NCBI GenBank assembly: GCA_009760855.2
Contig: WPIO01000363.1
Coordinates: forward strand, 1-64,000
Reading direction: 5' to 3'
DNA length: 64,000 nucleotides
From: Cristatella mucedo
Lineage: Eukaryota > Bryozoa > Phylactolaemata > Cristatellidae
Every line of letters begins with the position of its first letter. Position 1 is the stretch's first letter. The position numbers were made by a program, and so were the translations under genes. The notes beneath the pieces were generated by a model that was not told where the DNA came from, searched no databases, and saw only the letters and a program-made list of their open reading frames with translations. Positions 33,702 through 44,435 of the stretch are shown here, one piece after another.

Positions 33702-36700
33702 AATGCATCTCCGTCTGTAACTCCAAAAATTCATAAAGAACATGTGCATGTGGGGATTATCCAGGAGAGTTTTGCATAGCATGCTCACAACCTGAGCGGC
33801 TTCCGGTACGCATTCGGTAGCCAACAGACTATGTCTCAAGCAACAAAGAGAAAGTGGGAAGCATAGCAGAGTCAGCCGAGCAGATGAGGTAGAGAGTAGC
33901 ATGGAAGTGGCAGCTCAGGACCCCTGAAATGGATGAGCCATATTCGGCAACAGGAGAGATTTTGTCGTTGCATAATGATTGTGGAAGCAAGCTCTACAGT
34001 CTAGAACCTGCAGAGCGAAAGCTTCTGTCGATAACGGTCTTTAAGCAGAGGAATGGAAAAGCTAATTTATTGTCCACACAGAACCTGACGGCGCAAAGAG
34101 ACTGAAATCGGTGCAGCAGTTAAGCTAGGTACGAAGGAGCCAAGCAGTGGCTGGCCTTGTGGGTCAGCATAAGAACTTTGTTCTGTATCTCTTGCTCAAC
34201 CATCATCCGTCCTAGCTCTTTTAACAATAGAGACACGTGCTCGAACCTGTGGGACTTGAAGACTAGCTTGTCAGCCATATTCAGAGTAAGCTGCAGTGAC
34301 CTACTTCCTTTCTTTGGTAGCCCAGCCAAATGGAATTACAATAATCAAGCTGAGACAGAAGTAAGGAGCTAGTAAAATTTTTTACAAGCATCTGTGGAAA
34401 ACAGCTCTTAGTCTGGGATAGAGGTCAGACGTGACGGCTAGCTGTAGAAGCAGTCTTTTGAATGAAGCTTTTAAAATTGAGGCAGCTGTCAAAAACAACA
34501 CCTAAATTTCGACCACGTGGTGATGGTCGCACAACATCACCTATTAGAAGAGCAAAGCGTTTCAATCCAGCCTCAATCTTAGTGTCCCATGAGCCGCTGT
34601 TCTATTTTATCGTCATTTAATTTCAGGAAGTTTTCCGACATCCAGGATCGAATGTCGGCAAGGCAAGCGTTCAGTTTCTTAGTTGCTGCAGCAGATTGCG
34701 AGGGTTTGAATGACAAATGCATCTGAGTATCCTCAGCATAAAAGCTATATCCTCTTCCGTGGGCCTTAATTGGTTTTCCCAGAGGTTGAGTATAAATGGA
34801 GAACAGGAAATGACCGAGTACAGACCCTTAAGGGGCTCAACAGGTGACCCTTCTCGTGTGTGAGCTCTGATCCACACGGGACACTTATTGAACGCGATCA
34901 GACAAGTACGATTTAAACCACGCCAGTGCTTCGTCTGCCTGACCAATCGTCGTTCTCAATCGTTCAAGCAGAACATCCTTTCTGAGTAGAATGTCATCGT
35001 TTACATGTAGGAGAGCAGTTTCAGTGAAGTGCTGCCTCTTGAACCCTGATTGAAATGTCTGAATTTTCATTCTTTTCAAATGCTTAATCAGCTGCTCAGC
35101 AACAATTTTTTCAAGAATCTTTGACAAGAAATGAAGAAGGGACACTGGGCAATAGTTTGCAAGGACATAAGTGTCTAATTCAGGCTTTTCAAGTATGGGT
35201 CTAACGACTGCCGATTTGAAGTACTTGGGGACGACTCTTTTTCTCAAAGAAGTATTAAAAATCTTGGTTATGGCACGGCCAAGTTAATCGGCCAGTGAGG
35301 ACCACGCAGGTGATGGTATAGGGTCTTCAGGAGAGCAGCTCTTTTTGTAAGACCTTATTAAGGTAGCCACATATCATGCTAAAACTTCGGAGATATTTTT
35401 AAGGAACATCACATGTTGTGGAACTGCGATTGTTTTAGTCAGAGAAGGCTTTATGGAGGCACGAATGTGCACAATGTTTTCAGTAAAGAAGGCTGAAAAC
35501 TTTTCGGATGAGCCCTTAATATCTGGGGAGTCAGACCTCTCAGCATTAGATTGTAAATGGTTTACTGTCTTATCAATCTGTTTAGGGTCTGGTCTGGCAG
35601 GAATTCTGCTTTCGGAGGAAAAAATCCTAATTCGTAAAGCTTTCGGGTGTAAACTCAAAAGAATTCTTTGAAATTGACTAGATCTGCACCAGACCCATAT
35701 TTTTCGAAACGACCTTCAAGCCTGAGCTTAACCCGGCGCATTTTCAGGAGTTTTTTGTAAATTGAATGGAATCTCCACGACTTTGAACACGGATAGAACG
35801 AACTGGAGCATGCTTGTCAAGAGCATTCCTGAGTGTCATGTTCATTGCATCAGTGAGGGTATCGAGGATGACTATCGAGTCTGAATGCAGATCAAGAAGA
35901 CCTGCATCACAGATTTCAAAAACTTGTCTACGTCAATGTTTTGTAAGTTTCGTCGCTTGACAAGTTTGACATTACTCTGTACGTACACGGAAGGTGGACC
36001 AGTAAACGAGACCGGACAACGATCTGAGAGGGTCAGTGGGCACACCACAAGGTCATCCTTAGTGATCGCGAGAGATCTAGATTATGGTCACCAACGTGGG
36101 TGGTACGATTATCGTATTGGACCAAACCAAAATTCTCCATACAGTCAAGAAACGGGCGGACCTAGCTGCTGATAGGGCTGTCAAAGTGAATATTTAAGTC
36201 TCCAGCAATCATTAACGACCTGTCACATACACATATTTTAGTGAGGAACTCTGAAAACTCTTCTATAAACAAGTGTAGACCAGCCAGAAGGAGGCCAGTA
36301 TATCAAAACAGTGAGAGGCATTGTCTTTTATGAAGATCTGATCACAACCGATACAAACGATGACCAATGCGAAAAACTGCACATCTTATAGCCAAGCGAC
36401 TCGCGAACAACAATTGCAACCCCACCACCAACTTTGTGAGAGCGCATGGACTGATAGAACAAGTACCCGTGTGGAGTGGTCTCAGAAATACTGCTACTGG
36501 AACAAGGCTTCAATCGAGTTTCAGAAAGCAGAAATATGTCTACCTTCTCCTGGACCACCTGATCGTGAACAAGTAACCCCTTGGTTTTTAACGAGCAGAC
36601 ATTTAGTAGGCAGAATTTAAGAGGCTGTCCAACAACTGGGCGACGGCTTGTATTCACGTAAGAGTTTACTCGGCCCGACAGACGCTGGCCCTTCGAATTT

Positions 36701-36860
36701 GAATTGGACATTAGTAACGGCCGCCGGGCGAGGCTTCACAATATGCTGGGCCACTGTGGGTGGGCTACTACAGCAACGAGTACTATTCAGAGCTTTAAAC
36801 TTATGGGTCACTTCCGTTCGACGAAACCTGCTCCTAAGTGGTTCTTAGCAGAACTAATTG
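33702..36860 (-). mobile_element. LINE-A, longest copy: endonuclease, RT and C-terminal regions, inactive
   Basis: Read from 36860 down: an N-terminal segment, an apurinic-type endonuclease (FCLLNVCSLKTKGLLVHDQV, LLSETRL, GGGVAIVV and, at 36186-36203, GDLNIH), a linker (FFTENIVHIRASIKPSLTKT), RT (YFKSAVVRPILEKPELDTYV, ILEKIVAEQL, FQSGFKRQHFTETALLHVND) and the C-terminal AGLPKKGSRSLQLTLNMAD. It ends in the LINE-A terminus at 33702. RT motif A (DLSAAFNTID in the 17.3-kb copy) is missing: about 22 residues are lost between HVNDDIL and VLLERL near 34985. Motif C reads YAED, not YADD. With stops and frameshifts it is dead. In a CR1/L2-type LINE the endonuclease nicks the target and the RT copies the RNA there. 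Confidence 0.92.
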
Positions 36861-36889
36861 CTTGGCCTGCTGTGAAGAGCCAGACAAAC

Positions 36890-37425
36890 TGATTGAATGG
36901 ATGAAGGTTACGCTTGGAGGTTTAGGGCTAGCAATAACTGTTGCCATAACTATGTCCCGCTGGGGGCAAAGTAAGATTGTGCAGATTCTATCTGTATGTG
37001 CAGCATTGGAGTTTAGAAATTGACATGTTAATGGGCAGGGAGCGATCGAAGCAAAGGTACAAAAGTCTCATCTGCATAGAAGAGAACGTTTGGATTGTGC
37101 CTGACTGCTACACCGGAAAGAGGGGTAGTATAAACAGTACAAAGAACAATACTAAGCAAAGAGAACTAAGGTACCCCATACTCCAGTACTTCCTCGTGTG
37201 ATTATTTTCCATTTCACATCAATCCACTGGAGTCTTCCACTGAGATAATACGTAAACCATTGCAGTGCAGAGCCAGTGATGCCCAGGCGAGAAGAGAGGC
37301 ACATGAGAACGGCTTGGTAGTCGACAGTGTTAAAAGCTGCCGAAAGATCGAGCAAAACAAGTATAGAGAGACTACCTTCCTCTCCATTCCAAGTCGTTAT
37401 ACGCCCCAACCAATGCTAGAAAATT
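36890..37425 (-). mobile_element. LINE-B RT fragment
   Basis: The minus-strand reading SILVLLDLSAAFNTVDYQAV, LGITGSALQWFTYYLSGRLQ is RT motif A and what follows; the ADDTQ region falls near 37060-37090. It is directly upstream of the long LINE-A on the same strand. A block at 36900-36975 (GGCTAGCAATAACTGTTGCC) recurs at 39370-39425. Confidence 0.8.
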
Positions 37426-38374
37426 GGAATAGTCGCATAGTTGGTGAGCTACCCGTTGATAAATAAGCTCTTGGAGTGCTCGATGGTATAAATAACTTAT
37501 CAATTTCCTCATATATGTTTGCTGGTGTACTACTGAGTCGCATTACGGTCAAGCATTATTAAGACGGGGAAGAGAGAGAGAGAGGGTTAGATCCTATACC
37601 CCTCTTGTCTTTTCATTTCCCCATTCCTTTTCTCCTCTCCTCACATGGAGGTGCATAAGGACAGCTCTCAGGTTAACTATGATACGAGCCCTTACCTTAG
37701 TGGGTTTGACTAGGGCACCTGGTGCAAACCTGCTCATGTTAGAATGAAGGCTGGTGCAGATCTTCTTGGGGTCAGTATGTGATGCACCGACTAATATGCT
37801 TCGCAAACAAAGAGGGCAATGATTGCATGCTGGCACAGGAGTTATCCAAGTCGACTCAGCAAAAATGCAAAAGCCTGGTAACGAACTCCTCGTGGTCAAT
37901 AGGAGCGTGCACGAGTTTTTTTGTTCAGGTGGGAGGAAATAAAGTGTAGATGACTGAGAGAGCTTGCAGCTGAAGGAATTGATGAGACAGAATAGGCTTG
38001 GAGAGCTTCAACGAACCTACGGCGACAAAGAGCTAAGTGTGACCTCGACAGTCCAGTTGTGATAAACCAACTACTCAGCCGCTCGTATCTTGGAGTGCTG
38101 AAGCTGTCTGCCTTCGGGGTCGGGACCATCGCTTGCGAACGCATGCATGAGGTGGGTTTATTACACTTTGGAAATTCTCACAGCTAAAACTCTGTGGAAT
38201 CGGTTCGCTCCACATGCAGTGATCATGCTGGTGCGTAATCACGACTACTGGGCCAGCAATAAGCTGTTGCTTTGGGCTCAGCATTTTATTTTTAACTTCA
38301 CAGCTGCTCTGCATGGTGAGGTCTAACGGTGGACAAACGCTGGGCCTCGGTGTCAGGAATACGAAGTGGCCGGA
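37426..38374 (-). other. Unrecognised pair of adjoining minus-strand open frames
   Basis: Frames at 37896-38144 (82 codons; RYERLSSWFITTGLSRSHLA, CRRRFVEALQAYSVSSIPSA) and 37594-37899 (101 codons; PGFCIFAESTWITPVPACNH, CPLCLRSILVGASHTDPKKI) meet at 37896-37899 with a change of frame. Together they would give about 180 residues, with a CNHCPLC cysteine cluster. No family is recognised and no splice structure is clear. They could be a decayed mobile-element ORF, an exon or chance. Confidence 0.3.
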
Positions 38375-38650
38375 AGAGGGATGAGCTCTGAAGGGTAGCT
38401 CGGCTTCCTACTAGATAAGCTAGCTAACTGCACAGTGGGCGTTCAAAGGTGGATATGGGCCGGTGATGATAAGCTGAGGCTCTGGCTTACGCTTGACCCC
38501 TGAACCTTGGGATAGTTGGGCACACCAAGCCGGCTCCAGCCCTTCCTTGCTCCCAAATCCGGTAGTGGGCGATTGCTGCCCCCTCAGTTTGAGTTTCTTT
38601 GGCTTAGCTTGGGCGGCCTCGAGCACCTAGTTAGCTGCCACATCAAACGA
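38375..38650 (+). repeat. Dispersed repeat R3, uninterrupted copy
   Basis: This is the empty-site counterpart of 32885-33080 plus 33413-33595; ATGGGCCGGTGATGAT runs directly into AAGCTGAGGCTCTGG and GCTTGACCCCTGAACCTTGG. Class unknown, no coding capacity. Confidence 0.6.
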
Positions 38651-39030
38651 AGTTTCCGGCTGGCAACCCATGCTGTTGTCCACCAAAGCTGCCTTAGTCC
38701 TGCTGCTGCAACGCAACAACGACGAGCGGCTGTGAGCTTTCTACGCAGTCTACCCACGCGCCGCCGACAGGCGGCTCGGTTCAGGACGCATTCGCACGTG
38801 GCGACTAGCTCGTTTGCGAACGCAGCATTGCCACTGGGCCGGGATAGAGATTCTGTAGAAACGGAAGCTTTGCGAAGCGGCGAAAAGAAGAAGCGGGCTG
38901 CCACTGCCGAGCTGCTGAATTCCCAATCCGTCGCTCGAGTCTGACGTGCCGCCGCCGCCGCCACCGCCGCGCCACGTGGTGTATGTGTAGCGATACTTGG
39001 ACCCGAAGCTAAATAAGCTGGCCATGTAGT
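38651..39030 (-). other. CpG-rich patch with a possible minus-strand exon
   Basis: GC- and CpG-rich, with a (GCC)n run at about 38948-38972. A 91-codon minus-strand frame from the ATG at 39025 begins ASLFSFGSKYRYTYTTWRGG. The first 13 residues resemble the LFSxGSKxRYSGRT stretch at the end of FERM domains, but the match stops there, a stop codon lies just upstream and no acceptor is obvious. Overlapping plus- and minus-strand frames of 142 and 126 codons reflect the GC content. Confidence 0.2.
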
Positions 39031-39124
39031 CGGCTCCTCCAGCTATGGTTTATTTGGTACTGCTGCCATCCTTTGGCATAATCATGTAATTGCTAAAATA
39101 CTCCCGATAGATTAAATTAAATTT

Positions 39125-39240
39125 AATGCTAGCTGATTTAACAGCCACTCTTGTGTAGCAACAGAAAAGCCTTTAAGACATCGGGACCAAGGTCATGAAA
39201 AGCAACAGCCTTACCTAGTGTGCCATCACGGCTCACCGAT
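39125..39240 (-). repeat. SINE S1, decayed minus copy
   Basis: On the minus strand: GTGATGGCACACTAGGTAAG, CCTTGGTCCCGATG, GGCTTTTCTGTTGCTACACA and GTGGCTGTTAAATCAGCTAG. The B box is deleted. LINE-B-like sequence follows at 39280-39310 and 39355-39430. Confidence 0.7.
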
Positions 39241-40204
39241 TAAACCTACGCATAAGCCGTCCTAATTGAGCCACCGCCTAGAAAGAGATTTGGTTCTCTG
39301 ACAAGACATAAACACGGAATATAACGGACAAGACATAAACAAACCGAATGCATGATGCTCACCCTCGGGGGCTTAAGATTAGCAATAACCGTGGCAGTAA
39401 CTGTGTTCTGCTGGGTGCACAGTAAGCTGACTGCTGGCAGGTATAGCAGGGAGCTAACTTACCCTTAGCTTCGGCCATCCTGCCATAATCGGACTAGCTG
39501 GGTCGAGCGGCTGTAAGGAATTGCTGCCGGCCCCTCACCATATAAGGCTGAGCTTGATGCCAGAGCCTGGATTTTGATTCGCTACTTTGTTTTTGGTGCA
39601 GTGGTAACTTCCGGAAAACTGCCAAGATAGCCCATTAGGCAATGCATCTGCTGGGTATTTCCCCAACCGGCTCATTAAAAATAACCTGAGAGAGGTTGAA
39701 AAGGAATAGGGAGAGTCCCTCATTAGATATACCTACAGTGCCCCATCTGTGATTAAAATATCGACTTTCGTGCTGTTTGATTCCGACTGTTCTCCTTGTT
39801 AGAGAGTTTGAGGCAATTTGATTAAATTAACGTTGCATTTCGGCTATGTCCAGCCCATAGGGCCTGCCTCTAATGTTCTCCATTCGTCCTTTGTGCCTGC
39901 TTATATTAGCCATGCTATGGCGGCTTCGAAGGAAGTTATAACTTTAATGTACGCTGTCGTTTCATTTCCATACGATTGCAAATCCCATGATTTAGCTTCC
40001 GTGGATATGAATCTGCATGTCAAAACAGTGTCTAGCTTTGAAGATGTGGCTGCAAGATGTACGTGCACTCCTTAACAGCATGGAACTGCTCAACCTCACT
40101 CCAAACCAGAGTTAAACCTTACCCAACTTAATCTCTCAATTTAAGTGCAACGACACCTACAGTTTCTCAAATTTTGGAAAATGTAATATATTTTGATATG
40201 TAGT
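39241..40204. other. No gene recognised
   Basis: Apart from short LINE-B scraps near 39280-39430 (matching 36900-36975), I see no supported feature. Frames at 39535-39723 and 39818-40075 are short and unlike known proteins. Confidence 0.35.
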
Positions 40205-40350
40205 ATACAAAAAATATTCATTTGCTTAGCGCCCCAAGAGAATTTAATCTCTATTCAGGAGCTTAACATATGCCTCGGGACTCGAGCCCACAACCTTAGC
40301 CAGACCTTGGTCGTGGCAAGCTTCTTAACCACTGGACCAAACCTGATCTG
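40205..40350 (-). repeat. SINE S2, minus copy, well preserved
   Basis: On the minus strand: GGTTTGGTCCAGTGGTTAAG, AGGTCTGGCTAAGGTTGTGG, B box GGGCTCGAGTCCC, then AAGCTCCTGAATAGAGATTA and AATTCTCTTGGGGCGCTAAG, ending CAAATGAAT. The 3' part is the LINE-B hairpin. Confidence 0.85.
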
Positions 40351-41482
40351 ATCATCTGTTTAATGATTATGTTATTTGCTGCTAATATTCCTATCTTCTA
40401 TCGTGTATGTATAAACAGCTTACACAATCTCTTACAGTTTGAGCTATCTAGATGTAGCTAATGTCGTTTGGTTCGCCCATCAGTTGAGAGCCAGCCGATG
40501 CCTAACTCGGACAGTTTATTACCAAGCATGGAGCCGAAGAGCACACGGCTCCCCCCCCCCCCGTCCCTACTCTCGCTCGACTCCCTCCTCGACCCTGGTT
40601 GTCCCTTAGCCGACCCCGATGGTGAATCCACCATTTGTTCACCACTGGGTTATCTGCCTGTGTCAATGCCTCATTAGAAGCTGACCACAGCTGTGCACAG
40701 GCCCCTCTCAGGGATGCTCCCACCAGCTTTTGAGGAAAGAAGCTGTACCAGCCCGCATGCAGTCGAACTACAGCTAACACAAACTTAATCAGTGTCTGGA
40801 CAAAGCAGGAAAGCCGAACTGCTGCTGTCGCCGTCGACTTCCATCAATCCGTTCAGTAAGGTTTCGTGCATTGCTTATTATTCCTATTTGCAGCGTCCGA
40901 GCTTGTTTCTCTCTTAGTGGAGCTTGTCGGCTCCTTCGAAACTGTCGATCCACGGTGCTGCGACGATGCTCGATACTTTTGACTGCCGACAGCGGTTTCC
41001 GTGGACAAGATGCTGCCGTCCACCATCACAGTCAATTGACGTTCTGGCGACACTGTGTGTCTGTGCTCGAGCCTGCCCAATCCCCACAGCGAAGGTGCTT
41101 CAGCATGACAATGGGCTATGCAAATTCAGCTTTTGCTGTGGGGGGGACTGCTTGTGCGATCCTTTTTTGTGGTGGCACGAGGTCTGTAGCGAAATTCTGT
41201 GGTAGCCACCCTGCGACCATCCTGCCTCTGCTTTGGGTCGCACCCCCTCCCTGTACGTACGAGTTGACAGCAAGTCATTCAAATTGTGCATCAGCAGTTT
41301 CCTCAGCTTTTAATCTTCGTCACCAGTCAAGCCGCTTCCACTCTGTCGGATGCTGTTTGTCCCATTTTTGTGCATGGGTCATTTTCTTCGTGCCCATCCG
41401 TCGGCAACATGGCTGCTTGCTGTCAGATTGCATCGTCCGAAAGCTGCAGCCGCCGTATCGAGTACTGCACCCGGGGCCTCAC
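40351..41482 (+). other. No supported gene; longest open frame of the window lies here
   Basis: A 206-codon plus-strand frame at 40871-41491 (start MLIIPICSVRACFSLSGACR) is rich in Cys and Ser, has no recognisable domain and runs into the LINE-A tail. One frame this long is roughly what chance allows in 64 kb of locally GC-rich DNA. A run of about a dozen C residues is at 40551-40563. Confidence 0.3.
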
Positions 41483-41740
41483 CTCATGTAATGTATCTCC
41501 GTCAGTAACTCCACAAAGTCATAAAGACCATGTGGGTGTTACGCAGGAGAGTTTTGTATAGCGCACTCACAGCCTAAGCGGCTTTCGGTACGCATTCGGT
41601 AGCCAACAGACTTCGTCTCTCGAAACAAAGAGAAAGTAGGAAGCATAGCAGAGTCAGGAGAGCAGTTGAGGTAGTGAGTAGCATAGAAGTAGCAGTTCAG
41701 GACCGCTGAAAAAGATCTGCCATAGTCGGCAGTCGGCAGG
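41483..41740 (-). mobile_element. LINE-A 3' end fragment
   Basis: TCATGTAATGTATCTCCGTC (reverse complement of the terminus), GTAACTCCACAAAGTCATAA and ATTCGGTAGCCAACAGACTT match the other LINE-A 3' ends. UTR only. Confidence 0.85.
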
Positions 41741-42097
41741 CACGTGATGCCTGGGACGGCAGCTGTGGCAGCTGCTGGTCGCTGGCTTGATTATTTTGAA
41801 TGACTTGCCAGTGGAACTGCCTGCTTCTCTAAGCTGAGCAAGGAACATCGGGACTTGCCAGTCTGCCTCGTTAGAGCCAGACACAGCCTGCCTGGCAGGC
41901 TCTGCTTTGCAACGACTCGCAGTGCGGCAGGGCATTAGGATGGCTACTTTTTTTATGCTATTCACCGAGTCTAGCCTTAGCAAACACCAGTTTTAATTTT
42001 ATGACGTTGTCCCTCTTGCTTTGATTTTTTCATCAGATTTCTTAACCCTTACTCGTCATAATCCCCTTGAAGAGTTTGAATATATCCAATATAATTT
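41741..42097. other. Nothing recognised
   Basis: Short stretch between the LINE-A end and SINE S2, with no signature. Confidence 0.4.
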
Positions 42098-42242
42098 TAT
42101 ACAATTCATATGTATATCGCCCTAAGAGAACTTTATCTCTATTCAGGCGCTTCATACATGCCTCGGGACTCGAGCCCACTACCTCTGCCAGACCTCGGTC
42201 CAGGCGAGCACCATGACCACTGTACCAAACCAGCTCTTAATA
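42098..42242 (-). repeat. SINE S2, minus copy, best preserved
   Basis: On the minus strand: GGTTTGGTACAGTGGTCATG, GTGCTCGCCTGGACCGAGGT, B box GTGGGCTCGAGTCCCGAGGC, then AAGCGCCTGAATAGAGATAA and AGTTCTCTTAGGGCGATATA, ending ATATGAATT. The GCGCC...GGGCG and AGAGA...TCTCT stems match the LINE-B terminal hairpin. Confidence 0.88.
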
Positions 42243-43677
42243 AGCTGCCCCTGCTGTAGGCGATGCCAATTTGTATTGATTTTTCTAAATACCCCTATGA
42301 TCTATATTTGAAGCTCCGTATATAAATTGGATCCATTGGAAGTTTTCTTATTCTTGCTTGTCGGTGTTTGGTCCGCCATTGCTTCTTCCTCCCCCACCCC
42401 TCAGTCTTAACCTCCCCCTAGCGGTCTCCTCCCCCTTCCCGTTTACTTTTGGCTCTGGTCACCACAAGAGATTTTGGTTATAGCCGAGTGAGTGAGCTTC
42501 GAGAGTCACTCGGCCAAGTCACCTCACTCTAGGTTAGTTAGAGCAGAGCTAGAGGTCAGAGTCTGCCCTAGGACTTGAGGTCAGAATTTGAGCAATTGGT
42601 CAGAGTTTCAGCTGCAGCTGAGCAGATTTTGCTCCTAGGTAAACGTTGCTGCTAATACAGATAGCTCAGCTCATTGCAGCTCAGCTGTTGAACCTTCACC
42701 CCCCCCCCCATTACTGGCCAGGGCAGACCTTCTCATGGTTTAAGGATCAGTAGCATCAAAGGACTTCGTGTTAACGTGCATCATCGACAAATTGTGATCG
42801 ATCTTACACTAATACATTATTAATAGTTTTATCGTAAATAGGAGGTACACTGAAAAACGAAGTGCGAATTTAGGGGTACACGTGAAAGCACTGTTCGGTT
42901 AATGTGTATGACTTGCTCAGTAGCTTATTGGTTGGTTGGCTGTACCAGAATCCCGGCTGCCTGCTCCAGAAGGCTCAGCTGTTGCTGCTGCTGCCTTGAT
43001 TCGGCAGCACTAAGACCGTCCAACCGTCCTCTTGTCTGTGACTGTCACTGGGCTTAGATCATTAATCTTCCAGTCCTCTTGATTGATTATTGATGACCTT
43101 GTCCTTTCTCCATCTCTTCCCATGTCATCTTACTGGCACGGCTAGGTGTAGCAGCACCCGGCGTCCTGCCGGAGCTGCACAGAGCTTTCGGAGCTGCCTT
43201 CTTCCATGGCTCAACTTGTGTCCCCTGTGGCTCGAGCTTTCCACCACGTACAGCTGTCTGCCGTCTCGCCGAGCTTTGTCGTACGCGAGATAGCAGTGAT
43301 GATGGCCGATGTCGCCGAGCTCTCTGACTCCTAGAGCTTGCAGCAGCATCTAGTCACTTTGCTCAGCTCAACGATCCAAGAGCCAGACACCTGCGGCTGG
43401 CCATTGCCACGTGTGCAGCGTCCCCCTCCCCCGGGGTGAAGGGACAGGTGCCACTGAGGCAAGCGAATACGGATAGCCTGGACCCTCGGTCACAGCGAAC
43501 AGGTCACCGAACACAGATAACCTGCAGTGATGTGACTGAAGCACTTCGATACGTCTGTCCTCGAACAACGGCCTCTGCTGCAGCAGCAGCAGTACCCTGT
43601 GTCTAAGCAGCAGGCCGAGCCGTGAGTGAAGCACTCCTACAGCAGCTCGTTAGTCCTGCAGTGACTGCACTGCACTG

Positions 43678-43920
43678 ACATGGTCGTCGTGTCTGTTGCT
43701 TCGTCTCGCTGGTATCCAGCAGCTCAGCTCACTGATGCTCACACCGTACGTGCTCTGCAATAACATGGTCATGTCTGTTGCTATGTCTCACTGGTGTCCA
43801 GCTGCTCAGCTCACTGACGCTCACACCGTATGTGCTCTGCAATAACATGGTCAGGTCTGTTACTCCGTCTCACTGGTGTCCAGCTGCTCATGATGCTCAT
43901 GCTGCCGTACGTGCTGCTAG
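43678..43920 (+). repeat. Tandem repeat, about 83 bp x 2.8, in D1 copy 1
   Basis: The word ACATGGTC recurs at about 43678, 43763 and 43845, each followed by GTCTGTT-CT-GTCTC-CTGGTGTCCAGC and GCTCAGCTCACTGA-GCTCAC. The counterpart at 52078-52310 has the same organisation with small differences. Confidence 0.7.
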
Positions 43921-44087
43921 CATCGTACTCCTTCATTTCGTGCTTCCCAGCAGTGGATGAATGGCGGATGTCATCATGGCCACTTGAATGCAATTGAGTG
44001 GCCCACTGAGAGCTGCTTTAGTCGCTTGCCGAAGGCTACACGAGAGCAGAAGTAAAGCCGGCAGAGCTGAAAGCACCGGTCAGCTGA

Positions 44088-44196
44088 TGCTGATACCACC
44101 TCATTTACATAGCAGCAGAAGAGCCTTAAGGCCACCATCACTGCTTGCAGAGGGCTCAAAGGGATTGCCTGCTGCAGGACTCAAGAAACGTGAACA
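44088..44196 (-). repeat. SINE S1 fragment in D1 copy 1
   Basis: GGCAATCCCTTTGAGCCCTC, GCAGTGATGGTGGCCTTAAG and GGCTCTTCTGCTGCTATGTA on the minus strand match the S1 body. The tRNA-like head is lost. The same fragment is at 52486-52592 in copy 2, so it predates the duplication. Confidence 0.65.
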
Positions 44197-44435
44197 CCCA
44201 AAGTAATACCAGCCAATCAGCCGTGCATTTGTTTAATGATGCCTGAAGCAGTGAATGTCAATTCAGTGTAAAGTATGCATTGCAATGTCTGCACAGTGGT
44301 CTCTCTCTCTCTCTCCCCTATTCAATTCCAAGTTAAAGTGGCACTCTGTGTATCAGTTTTCTCTATCGAACCAAATGAAACAAGTCAATACAGCTGACAT
44401 TTTTCCGCATCGACATGATGCCGGTTTTTTAACTT

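Noticed and set aside
40871-41491. Longest open frame in the window (206 codons, plus strand)
   Set aside because: No recognisable domain, Cys/Ser-rich, lies in GC-richer DNA and runs into the LINE-A tail. About one frame of this length is expected by chance in a window of this size.
40551-42711. Homopolymer runs of C or G (about 40551, 42702, 48001, 51103) as functional motifs
   Set aside because: They are simple homopolymers whose length also differs between the D1 copies. Sequencing or slippage explains them.
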